A DNA stretch of 7,789 nucleotides from Planctomycetota bacterium (GTDB lineage: Bacteria > Planctomycetota > Phycisphaerae > UBA1845 > CAIVHJ01): NCBI GenBank assembly GCA_022573485.1, contig JACZTW010000190.1, forward strand, positions 1 through 7,789, written 5' to 3'. Made by a program: the position numbers and the translations under genes. A model generated the notes under the pieces. The model was not told where the DNA came from. It did not search any database and was given only the letters and a program-made list of their open reading frames with translations. Below are positions 1 to 5,477 of this stretch, one piece after another (positions within the stretch are counted from its first letter, which is position 1; every line of letters begins with the position of its first letter).

Positions 1-1
1 G

Positions 2-202
2 ATGAGTGGGGCACAGTCAATTCTGAACTTCATAAAGCGGGCCGGCAAGAATGGTGCCACCGGTGCCGAGATCGTCAGGCGTTGGAACGCAGAAGGACGT
101 GCAGGCAAGGCTTACACAGCAATCAGCAAGCTGGTCAAGGCCAAGAAGCTGAAGAGACGCGCCGTGAAGGGGGAGAGAGGCAGTCAGTATAGTGTAACGT
201 AA
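2..202 (+). CDS. Small winged-helix-like basic protein, or C-terminal end of a longer one
   Basis: The frame encodes 66 residues with a high share of Lys and Arg. The pattern is helix (SILNFIKRAG), short turn, second helix (TGAEIVRRWNAEGR), third helix (AYTAISKLVKAKKLKR), then a basic tail ending GSQYSVT. This resembles compact winged-helix DNA-binding domains, where the third helix contacts DNA and the GER-GSQY segment would form the wing. The first ATG is at base 2, so no ribosome binding site can be seen and the true start may lie outside the window. The function is unknown; DNA binding is inferred from the fold pattern and charge only. An AAGGAG sequence at 201-206 overlaps the stop codon but no convincing gene follows it. 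Confidence 0.55.
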   Translation: MSGAQSILNFIKRAGKNGATGAEIVRRWNAEGRAGKAYTAISKLVKAKKLKRRAVKGERGSQYSVT

Positions 203-301
203 GGAGTGAAAACACGTGCCGAACAGACTTCGTGGTCGTGTGCTGTCATCTACGGCTCCGTGTTATTGGTTTGGGGAGCAAGTAATCCAGGGATAGACTG
301 A

Positions 302-427
302 GGGGTGTGGCCAGCATGGTTCTCGCTTCCGTTTCTCCGCCGCCGCAAACGTGAGCGGCTCGGACTCTGCCTGAAATGCGGATATGACCCCGCTGTTGCG
401 GCTTCAGGAGGCGTGTTACACTGCTAG
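302..427 (+). pseudogene. Decayed fragment of the membrane zinc-ribbon family
   Basis: Between stops at 299-301 and 425-427 the frame reads WFSLPFLRRRKRERLGLCLK followed by CGYD, then diverges into PAVAAS and stops. This matches the C-terminal half of the intact paralogues at 1268-2468. Against 1268-1525 the match is detailed: bases 317-331 align with 1343-1357, about 18 codons covering the second membrane helix are missing, and the match resumes through the first CxxC. The second CPECG knuckle is lost. There is no start codon with a plausible ribosome site, so this is a relic, not a working gene. The rest of the 203-493 gap holds no gene I can support; the same frame upstream of 299 (248-298) reads as a hydrophobic stretch (VIYGSVLLVWG) that might be older debris of the same family, but this is weak. 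Confidence 0.7.
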
Positions 428-480
428 GAAACCAAAGTTCCGCATGCTATACGGATCAAGCTAATTATTGTACGGCCAGT

Positions 481-484
481 GAGG
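481..484 (+). promoter_or_regulatory. Ribosome binding site that decides the start of the TPR-like gene
   Basis: GAGG lies nine bases before the ATG at 494. An in-frame GTG at 479 would place this motif inside the coding region and add five residues before a normal signal peptide, so 494 is preferred. Confidence 0.55.
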
Positions 485-493
485 AATGATAAG

Positions 494-1240
494 ATGAATA
501 AAACTTCAATTCTTGTGATCATTGTTCTTCTCTGTATTACGTTCTGTGTGTCTCCAGCCTTTGCGCAACACTCTGGGCTCACAGGCGCTAGTGGCGAATG
601 CATTTTCTCACAGGATTTCATTCGTGATTATGAATCAGCACAAAAGATGGTTGATAAGTCACGGAATGCAGAACCACTTCTCAAGTTGCTGAAGAAATAC
701 CGAAAGACTGAGGAACAAGCAGAATTGCAATTGTCGCTTGGTCTGGTATACAACCAGCGAACAGGTGTTGTTGATCCATCCAAGGCAGTCACCCATCTTA
801 GCAATGCCCTCAAGTACAGGCTTCCCGAGAAAACATATGTTCAAATCTTTATGTTGCGGGGTAATTCCCTTGAAACACTAAAGAAACATGATGAAGCACT
901 AAAGGACTATCTCAGAGGGCTCCTGGCTTGTTCGTATCACGCCTTGCCAGGAGGATGGCCCGAAATATCCCCCAAAGTCTTTTTACGCATGGGTTCGGAC
1001 GATCCTAAGGATATCCAACGAGCATGGGACTACCGGATGTATCGTGAGAGAATCGATTTTCAAAGGTTCTTAATCATGCAACGTCACTACTTTATTGAAG
1101 CAGTGAAGAGAATCCAATCCCACTCGACCGTCGATGATGATAAACTGCTGAAGTTTTTGGAAGAACTGTCACCTGACATAAGTAGATTCGCTTCAATAAT
1201 GAAACTACTAAAGTCAGAAAACAAACGTCCTTGGCCATGA
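494..1240 (+). CDS. Exported TPR-like repeat protein of unknown function, AT-rich
   Basis: The product is 248 residues. Residues 1-24 form a clear Sec signal peptide: Lys at 3, a hydrophobic core (SILVIIVLLCITF), and an AFA-Q cleavage site near 24/25. Residues about 74-146 contain two helix-turn-helix units that look like degenerate TPR repeats (AELQLSLGLVYNQR...PSKAVTHLSNALKY, then FMLRGNSLETLKKHDEALKD). Such repeats normally bind proteins. The remainder is helical with no motif I recognise, and the role is unknown; location in the periplasm or cell surface is inferred from the signal. The gene is visibly richer in A and T than its neighbours and uses AT-ending codons freely, suggesting separate origin. 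It sits between two truncated members of the zinc-ribbon family. Its stop overlaps an ATG at 1237 in another frame, and the next family gene begins 27 bases after it. Confidence 0.8.
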   Translation: MNKTSILVIIVLLCITFCVSPAFAQHSGLTGASGECIFSQDFIRDYESAQKMVDKSRNAEPLLKLLKKYRKTEEQAELQLSLGLVYNQRTGVVDPSKAVTHLSNALKYRLPEKTYVQIFMLRGNSLETLKKHDEALKDYLRGLLACSYHALPGGWPEISPKVFLRMGSDDPKDIQRAWDYRMYRERIDFQRFLIMQRHYFIEAVKRIQSHSTVDDDKLLKFLEELSPDISRFASIMKLLKSENKRPWP

Positions 1241-1267
1241 AGGGCCGAATAAGGCGCTGCGTCAAGG

Positions 1268-1525
1268 ATGCGAGTCTTATATTTGAGGAACAGATCGCAG
1301 TGGTTGCCCGTGATTCAGCACAACGAGTCGGGCAGTTTGCCGTGGTTCTCGCTGCCGCTCTGGATACCAACCGTTGGATTCAGCCTTCTTCTCGGATCTT
1401 GTCGCCCACTTCTTTTTCGCCTCCGCTGCAAACGAAAGAAGCTCGGACTCTGCCTGAAGTGCGGCTACGACCTGCGGGCATCGAAGGATCGCTGCCCTGA
1501 ATGCGGGAACGAGTTTGAGAGATGA
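1268..1525 (+). CDS. Zinc-ribbon membrane protein paralogue, 5'-truncated
   Basis: The frame gives 85 residues. Residues about 25-48 form one membrane helix (WFSLPLWIPTVGFSLLLGSC), followed by a basic stretch (RLRCKRKK) and a zinc ribbon with Cys 62, 65, 76 and 79 (CxxC-x10-CxxC). The first membrane helix and the middle domain present in the next two paralogues are absent. The start is uncertain: the ATG at 1268 has AGG directly before it, which is too close for a good ribosome site. An ATG at 1237 overlaps the preceding stop as ATGA but reads in a different frame, so a frameshift could also explain the loss. The 3' end is intact, with its stop overlapping the next start as ATGA (1522-1525). 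It may be a short functional protein or a truncated remnant that still couples translation to the next gene. Confidence 0.55.
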   Translation: MRVLYLRNRSQWLPVIQHNESGSLPWFSLPLWIPTVGFSLLLGSCRPLLFRLRCKRKKLGLCLKCGYDLRASKDRCPECGNEFER

Positions 1526-1596
1526 TCCGCAAGACCCTCACAATCCTCTCCCTCATCGGCCTGCTGCTCAGCGTGGGGCTGTGGGGGGTGAGTTAT
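1522..1596 (+). repeat. Direct repeat, copy 1: 5' coding segment of the paralogues
   Basis: The first 25 codons of paralogue A match those of paralogue B (2025-2099) with six mismatches in 75 bases, including a run of 38 identical bases (1549-1586 and 2052-2089). Only one mismatched codon (Thr or Ser at residue 5) changes an amino acid. The similarity stops abruptly after SY at residue 25. Confidence 0.9.
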
Positions 1597-2028
1597 TGGG
1601 GACCCATTTATGTATCAGATTCAGGCCGCATCCGGCTTACGTTGTTCCATGGCTTCGCTAGCGGAGAGTACTTGCACACTCGCTTCGTGGTTTACGAGGG
1701 AAGAGGACTTACCCAAGACACAGGCCCTAACCGATTGATCCCATCAAAGCCCATGCTTTGGACTCCCGGATTGAAACTCCGCAGTTTCCAAGGATTCTCT
1801 ACTTACTGGCTTCCAAGTTGGAACAGCAATTCCATCACACATCTCATCAGGATACCGTTTTGGGTATTTCTTCTATTCTTTGGCAGCCTCCTGCTCAAAT
1901 GCCATCCGATTCGTCACCACCGCCGCCGCACACGCAGGAAGCTCGGCCTGTGCGTGAAGTGTGGCTACGACCTTCGCGGATCGAACGAACGGTGTCCTGA
2001 GTGCGGGCAGGAGTTTGAGAGGTCATGA
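1522..2028 (+). CDS. Two-helix membrane protein with C-terminal zinc ribbon, paralogue A
   Basis: The 168-residue product has, in order, a membrane helix at about 7-25 (ILSLIGLLLSVGLWGVSY), a middle domain at about 26-108, a second membrane helix at about 109-127 (RIPFWVFLLFFGSLLL), a His/Arg-rich stretch (RHHRRRTRR), and a zinc ribbon with Cys 144, 147, 158 and 161 (CVKCGYDLRGSNERCPECG). Positive charges after helix two suggest the ribbon is cytoplasmic and the middle domain outside the membrane; this topology is inferred. I know this C-terminal signature from many uncharacterised planctomycete proteins but can give no tested function. It overlaps the gene before and the gene after by ATGA, pointing to one transcript with coupled translation. 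The middle domain has no visible similarity to that of paralogue B. Confidence 0.85.
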   Translation: MIRKTLTILSLIGLLLSVGLWGVSYWGPIYVSDSGRIRLTLFHGFASGEYLHTRFVVYEGRGLTQDTGPNRLIPSKPMLWTPGLKLRSFQGFSTYWLPSWNSNSITHLIRIPFWVFLLFFGSLLLKCHPIRHHRRRTRRKLGLCVKCGYDLRGSNERCPECGQEFERS

Positions 2029-2099
2029 TCCGAAAGTCGCTCACAATCCTGTCCCTCATCGGCCTGCTGCTCAGCGTGGGGCTGTGGGGCGTGAGCTAT
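2025..2099 (+). repeat. Direct repeat, copy 2: 5' coding segment of the paralogues
   Basis: Second copy of the 75-base segment described at 1522-1596, 92% identical. Confidence 0.9.
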
Positions 2100-2468
2100 A
2101 CTGTTCTAGGGTGGTCCAACACTCGCACGACCATCTCGGTCTCCGGCGGCGCGCTTCGTTATGTGGAGTTCGTCGGCCTGAGCACTACGGGTACAAAGCG
2201 GTGGTGGAGCGGATTCAACAGCTTTGACACAGCGCTGATTCCGAGAGTTGGCTGGAGACGAGGGATCGCGGGGCAAGGTGGGACGCAGTATTTCTTGCTG
2301 CCATTTTGGATTCCAAGCGCGTTCTTCGCAACGGTCTTATGGTCTTGCTGCCGACCCTTCTACCGCCGCCGCAAACGCAAGAAGCTCGGCCTGTGCGTGA
2401 AATGCGGTTACGATCTCCGTGCGTCAGAGGATCGTTGTCCGGAGTGTGGGACAGGGTTTTCAAAGTGA
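2025..2468 (+). CDS. Two-helix membrane protein with C-terminal zinc ribbon, paralogue B
   Basis: The 147-residue product repeats the layout of paralogue A: membrane helix at about 7-25, middle domain at about 26-88, second membrane helix at about 89-109 (YFLLPFWIPSAFFATVLWSC), basic stretch (RRRKRKK), and zinc ribbon with Cys 124, 127, 138 and 141. The middle domain is about 20 residues shorter than that of A and its sequence (SNTRTTISVSGG, RYVEFVGLSTTG) does not align. The start is fixed by the ATGA overlap with the previous gene and by the conserved N-terminus. No fourth copy follows; the next 76 bases (2469-2544) are intergenic, with no convincing terminator. Function unknown. Confidence 0.85.
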   Translation: MIRKSLTILSLIGLLLSVGLWGVSYTVLGWSNTRTTISVSGGALRYVEFVGLSTTGTKRWWSGFNSFDTALIPRVGWRRGIAGQGGTQYFLLPFWIPSAFFATVLWSCCRPFYRRRKRKKLGLCVKCGYDLRASEDRCPECGTGFSK

Positions 2469-2544
2469 ATCACTACCACGTTGCAGCGGGGGTTTGGAAA
2501 CGCTCGGTTGAGATGCTAGACTGGCGGGTCCTTGTGATCGGGAG

Positions 2545-2600
2545 ATGCTAAGCGACGAAGTCACTTCGGGAATGCCTCCCGCGGGCTTGCCGTTTGGCAG
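2545..2600 (+). repeat. 56-base structured intergenic element, copy 1
   Basis: This segment aligns without gaps to 4170-4225, with 43 of 56 bases identical. An outer helix pairs TGCTAA (2546-2551) with TTGGCA (2594-2599), with one G-U pair. Inside are three small hairpins: GAC-GAA-GTC (2554-2562), CGGGA with TCCCG around a five-base loop (2567-2581), and a weak GGCTTGCC (2584-2591). It ends 103 bases before the peptidase start codon. No run of T follows, so it is not a simple intrinsic terminator. A regulatory RNA, a protein-binding site or a REP-like repeat are all possible. Confidence 0.6.
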
Positions 2601-2690
2601 ATCTGTCGTGGCGGATTGTCGCCGTGGACTGCGCACGCCGGGCAGCGTTTTCTTCGTCGGTCGCAAGTTCGCGCAACTGTTTCAACAAAA

Positions 2691-2696
2691 AGAGGG
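2691..2696 (+). promoter_or_regulatory. Ribosome binding site fixing the M28 peptidase start
   Basis: AGAGGG ends seven bases before the ATG at 2704, and a signal peptide follows at once. The longer frame open from 2545 would run through the structured repeat and bury the signal peptide, so it is rejected. Confidence 0.65.
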
Positions 2697-2703
2697 CCAC
2701 AGC

Positions 2704-4164
2704 ATGAAAATGACAGGACGATTTGCTCGAATTGGAGTGCTCGCCGCGCTGGCGGTGATTTCGCAGAACGCGATCCGGGCGGACTCCGGCGGTGAGAACA
2801 CGACCGCTACGCCGATCGCGGATCAGTATCGTGCGGCGGCGGAGCGGATTATCGACGCAACCCTGGCGGGCAACGAGGCCTACAACAAGATGGAGGAACT
2901 CTGCGACGACATCGGCCATCGCCTGAGCGGCTCGCCGCAGTTGGAACAGGCGGTCCGCTGGGCAGCAGAGGCAATGAGAAAGGACGGCCAAGAGAACGTC
3001 CGCCTCGAGCCAGTGATGGTGCCGCATTGGGTGCGCGGCAAGGAATCGCTGACCATGATCGCGCCGCGGCCTTACGACATTCCCATTCTCGGCTTGGGTG
3101 GGTCGGTCGGCACGCCGCCCGAAGGCATCACCGCCGAAGTGCTCGCCGTGCGCGACGAAGCGGATCTTGAGAGGCTCGGCGAAAGCGCTCGCGGCAAGAT
3201 TGTGCTGTTCAATAACGACATGCGGGTCACGCACCCCGGCGAGAAATGGAACTATGGAACGGCGGTGCGCTATCGCTCGATCGGCGCCCGGCTGGCCTCC
3301 GAAAAGGGAGCGTTGGCCTGCGTGATTCGATCGGCGGCTTCGGACAGCATGCGCACGCCGCACACCGGCGCTATGCGTTACGGCGATGCCAAGGTCAAGA
3401 TCCCTGCGGCGGCGATGAGCACCGAGGATGCCGACATGATTACGCGGCTGTGTGCGCGCGGCGTGGTGGTGAAACTGACATTGAAGATGGAAGCCAAGAC
3501 CCTGCCGGATGCCGAGTCCGCCAACGTCATCGGCGAGCTGCGCGGCTCGACCTGGCCTGACGAAATAGTGGTCATGGGCGGGCACATTGACTCTTGGGAC
3601 ACGGGCCAAGGCGCCCACGACGACGGCGGCGGGTGCGTGGCGGCTATGGAGGCCATCAACGTGCTCCGCAAGCTGAACATGCGACCCAAGCGGACCATTC
3701 GAGTGGTGCTGTGGACCAATGAAGAAAACGGCCTGCGCGGCGGCAAGAACTATGCGAAAGTCCACGCCGACGAGCTGGCCAACCACGTCGTCGCTATCGA
3801 GTCGGACGGCGGAGTGTTCCGGCCGACCGGGTTTGGGCTCGAATGCAAAGACGACGCACGGCAAGCCGTCGCGGCCGATCAAATGCGCGACATCCTGAGT
3901 TTGTTTTCACGGTTTGACGCGACAGCGCTGAGCCTCGGGCATTCCGGCGCCGACGTGGGGCCGATGAAGGATGCCGGCGTCGTGCTCATGGGCCATCGCG
4001 TTGAGGGGTCGAAGTACTTTTATTACCACCACTCGCCGGCCGACACGCTGGACAAGGTGGATCCGGAGGAATTGTCACAGAATGTCGCGGTGCTGGCCAC
4101 CGTGGCGTATGTGCTGGCGGACATGCCGCTGCGATTGGGGAGTACGGCACCCGCGTCAGATTGA
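2704..4164 (+). CDS. Exported M28-family zinc peptidase with PA domain, carboxypeptidase Q-like
   Basis: The 486-residue product is a di-zinc exopeptidase that would remove residues from peptides outside the cytoplasm. Residues 1-25 are a signal peptide (MKMTGRFARIGVLAALAVIS, cleavage probably near IRA-D). A PA-type domain is inserted at about 135-275 (GKIVLFNND, EKGALACVIRSA, IPAAAMSTEDADMI). The catalytic domain has the full M28 ligand set: His294 and Asp296 in GGHIDSWD, bridging Asp306 in GAHDDGGG, Glu340 (general base) and Glu341 in WTNEENG, Asp368 in IESDGG, and His443 in YHHSPADT. The 12-residue spacing from His294 to Asp306 equals that of the Streptomyces griseus aminopeptidase. The combination of signal, PA insert and motifs resembles plasma glutamate carboxypeptidase; the exact specificity (aminopeptidase or dipeptidase) cannot be read. 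The stop is five bases before the second structured repeat. Confidence 0.93.
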   Translation: MKMTGRFARIGVLAALAVISQNAIRADSGGENTTATPIADQYRAAAERIIDATLAGNEAYNKMEELCDDIGHRLSGSPQLEQAVRWAAEAMRKDGQENVRLEPVMVPHWVRGKESLTMIAPRPYDIPILGLGGSVGTPPEGITAEVLAVRDEADLERLGESARGKIVLFNNDMRVTHPGEKWNYGTAVRYRSIGARLASEKGALACVIRSAASDSMRTPHTGAMRYGDAKVKIPAAAMSTEDADMITRLCARGVVVKLTLKMEAKTLPDAESANVIGELRGSTWPDEIVVMGGHIDSWDTGQGAHDDGGGCVAAMEAINVLRKLNMRPKRTIRVVLWTNEENGLRGGKNYAKVHADELANHVVAIESDGGVFRPTGFGLECKDDARQAVAADQMRDILSLFSRFDATALSLGHSGADVGPMKDAGVVLMGHRVEGSKYFYYHHSPADTLDKVDPEELSQNVAVLATVAYVLADMPLRLGSTAPASD

Positions 4165-4169
4165 TGAAT

Positions 4170-4225
4170 CTGCTAACCGACGAAGTCGGATCGCAACGGC
4201 TTCCCGACGGCTTGCCGTTTAGCAG
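4170..4225 (+). repeat. 56-base structured intergenic element, copy 2
   Basis: Homologue of 2545-2600. Here the outer helix is perfect: CTGCTAA (4170-4176) with TTAGCAG (4219-4225). A hairpin CCGAC-GAA-GTCGG (4177-4189) follows with no unpaired base between. ACGG-CTTG-CCGT (4207-4218) abuts the right arm of the outer helix. A small CGG-CTTC-CCG hairpin (4197-4206) can form in the middle. It begins five bases after the peptidase stop and ends 100 bases before the next start codon. Changes between copies are often compatible with pairing in the outer helix (A-T or G-U, closing pair gained), which hints at structure, though two copies cannot prove it. Confidence 0.6.
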
Positions 4226-4314
4226 GCGCTGCCGAGCGATGGGGCGTTGGAACTGCGTCGCAATAGGAAGAATGAACGAGCGAAGCGCCCGTGCGGTCCA
4301 CGCAAGGGCGACAC

Positions 4315-4318
4315 GGAG
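4315..4318 (+). promoter_or_regulatory. Ribosome binding site fixing the thioredoxin-like gene start
   Basis: GGAG ends seven bases before the ATG at 4326, which opens directly into a signal peptide. The frame is open back to 4161 but that extension would overlap the structured repeat. Confidence 0.6.
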
Positions 4319-4325
4319 ATGCATC

Positions 4326-5477
4326 ATGAAGCTCGGAATGACCGGTTTATCTCTGCTTGTTTCGACGGTTATGCCGGCCCCGGTCTTGGCGGCGGACGAA
4401 GGCGAACCCGCGCCGCCGCTGGCGATCAAGCGCTGGGTGCTCGGCGATGCGGTTCGCGTTGTCGGGCAGGCCAGCGACAACATTTATGTCGTTGCCTTCT
4501 GGGCGACCTGGGCCAAACCCTCGACCGAGAGCCTGCTCACGCTTGCGGGGATCCAGCGCAAGTTCAAGGAATCCAACGTCCGGGTCATCGCGATTTCCGA
4601 CGAGCCCGTGGACCACGTGGAGGCCTTCGTCAAGAACTACCCTGAGTTCAGCAAGCTGGACCTGCGCATCGCGGTTGACAACGACAGCAACACGACCATT
4701 GCCTACATGAAGGCTGTCGGCCGAAAGCCTTTGCCGCACGTGTTCGTGATCAACGGGGCAGGCATCCTCGCCTGGCAAGGCCACCCGCTCGAGGCGCAGG
4801 CCGTGATCGAGAAGATCATCGACGGCTCGTACAAGATTCGCCGGCCCGGCGAGCCTCCCGAACCCGAATATGCGGATCCGGAACTCGTCAAGAAGATCGA
4901 GGAGGCTGAGAAAGCCGAGAATTGGAGCACGGCCCTCGATCTCGCCAACGAGCTGCTTGCGAAATTCCCCGACACCTTCGAAGTCGAGGACGCACTGACT
5001 CTGAAGTTCACGATTCTGTATACTCACTTGAAAGACAATACCGCGGCGGAAGACTTTGCTCGTGACGTCATCAAGACGCACGCAGACAAGTATCGAGCCC
5101 TCAATAACATCGCCTGGACGCTGATGACCGCGGGCAACGCCGAGGACCTGGACCGTCGCTGGCCCGAACTCGCCCATCTGGCGGCCCGACTCGCCTACGA
5201 CGCTGTCGAAGGGGGCTCGCCCGCCATTGTGGATACCTACGCTCGTTCGCTTTGCTTGTTGGGTTACGTTGGCGATGCCGTTCGTTATCAGCGCCGGGCA
5301 GTGGGCATCGTGCAACAATTCATCGACCTCCGCTCCGCCGATGAGGAAAACAAGCCGGATGAAAAGGAACTCCAAGATCTCAACAACGAGCTGCGCAATC
5401 TGGAGACCACGCTGAAGTACTACGAGGAAATTGCTCGAATTCGCGGCGCCTTCAAGCCGAGCGAGGATCGCCGATGA
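4326..5477 (+). CDS. Exported TlpA/ResA-like thioredoxin-fold protein lacking both active-site cysteines
   Basis: The 383-residue product has a signal peptide at 1-22 (cleavage near VLA-A) and a thioredoxin-like domain at about 28-168: YVVAFWATW strand and helix start, VRVIAISDEP, and the cis-proline loop KPLPHVFVINGAG (Pro137). In TlpA/ResA proteins the motif after FWATW is CxxC; here it is W62-A63-K64-P65-S66, so both cysteines are missing and disulfide exchange by that site is not possible. Residues about 183-383 are helical with TPR-like units (NWSTALDLANELLAKFPD, YRALNNIAWTLMTAGNAED) and a final coiled-coil-like stretch (EKELQDLNNELRNLETTLKY). A binding or scaffold role is inferred. The stop overlaps the start of the solute-binding gene (ATGA at 5474-5477), so the two are probably translated together. 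Confidence 0.85.
   Translation: MKLGMTGLSLLVSTVMPAPVLAADEGEPAPPLAIKRWVLGDAVRVVGQASDNIYVVAFWATWAKPSTESLLTLAGIQRKFKESNVRVIAISDEPVDHVEAFVKNYPEFSKLDLRIAVDNDSNTTIAYMKAVGRKPLPHVFVINGAGILAWQGHPLEAQAVIEKIIDGSYKIRRPGEPPEPEYADPELVKKIEEAEKAENWSTALDLANELLAKFPDTFEVEDALTLKFTILYTHLKDNTAAEDFARDVIKTHADKYRALNNIAWTLMTAGNAEDLDRRWPELAHLAARLAYDAVEGGSPAIVDTYARSLCLLGYVGDAVRYQRRAVGIVQQFIDLRSADEENKPDEKELQDLNNELRNLETTLKYYEEIARIRGAFKPSEDRR

Noticed and set aside
216..296. A 26-codon frame starting with GTG after an AAGGAG sequence
   Set aside because: The ribosome site and spacing are good, but the peptide resembles nothing and lies in a region of gene debris; it may be a leftover start of a lost gene.
2545..2600. tRNA or known riboswitch reading of the cloverleaf-like element
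   Set aside because: At 56 bases it is too short for a normal tRNA, lacks the T-loop sequence and an acceptor CCA context, and matches no riboswitch core I know.
2545..2703. N-terminal extension of the M28 protein from the ATG at 2545
   Set aside because: It would translate the structured repeat and place 53 residues before a normal signal peptide; AGAGGG and the ATG at 2704 are the better start.
2548..3882. Long open frame on the - strand (444 codons) opposite the M28 gene
   Set aside because: It is the antisense shadow of a GC-rich gene whose + strand product has complete M28 catalytic motifs; the translation is rich in His, Arg and Ala with no recognisable domain.
4161..4325. N-terminal extension of the thioredoxin-like protein, starting inside the M28 stop region
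   Set aside because: It also runs through the structured repeat and hides the signal peptide; GGAG before 4326 explains the start.
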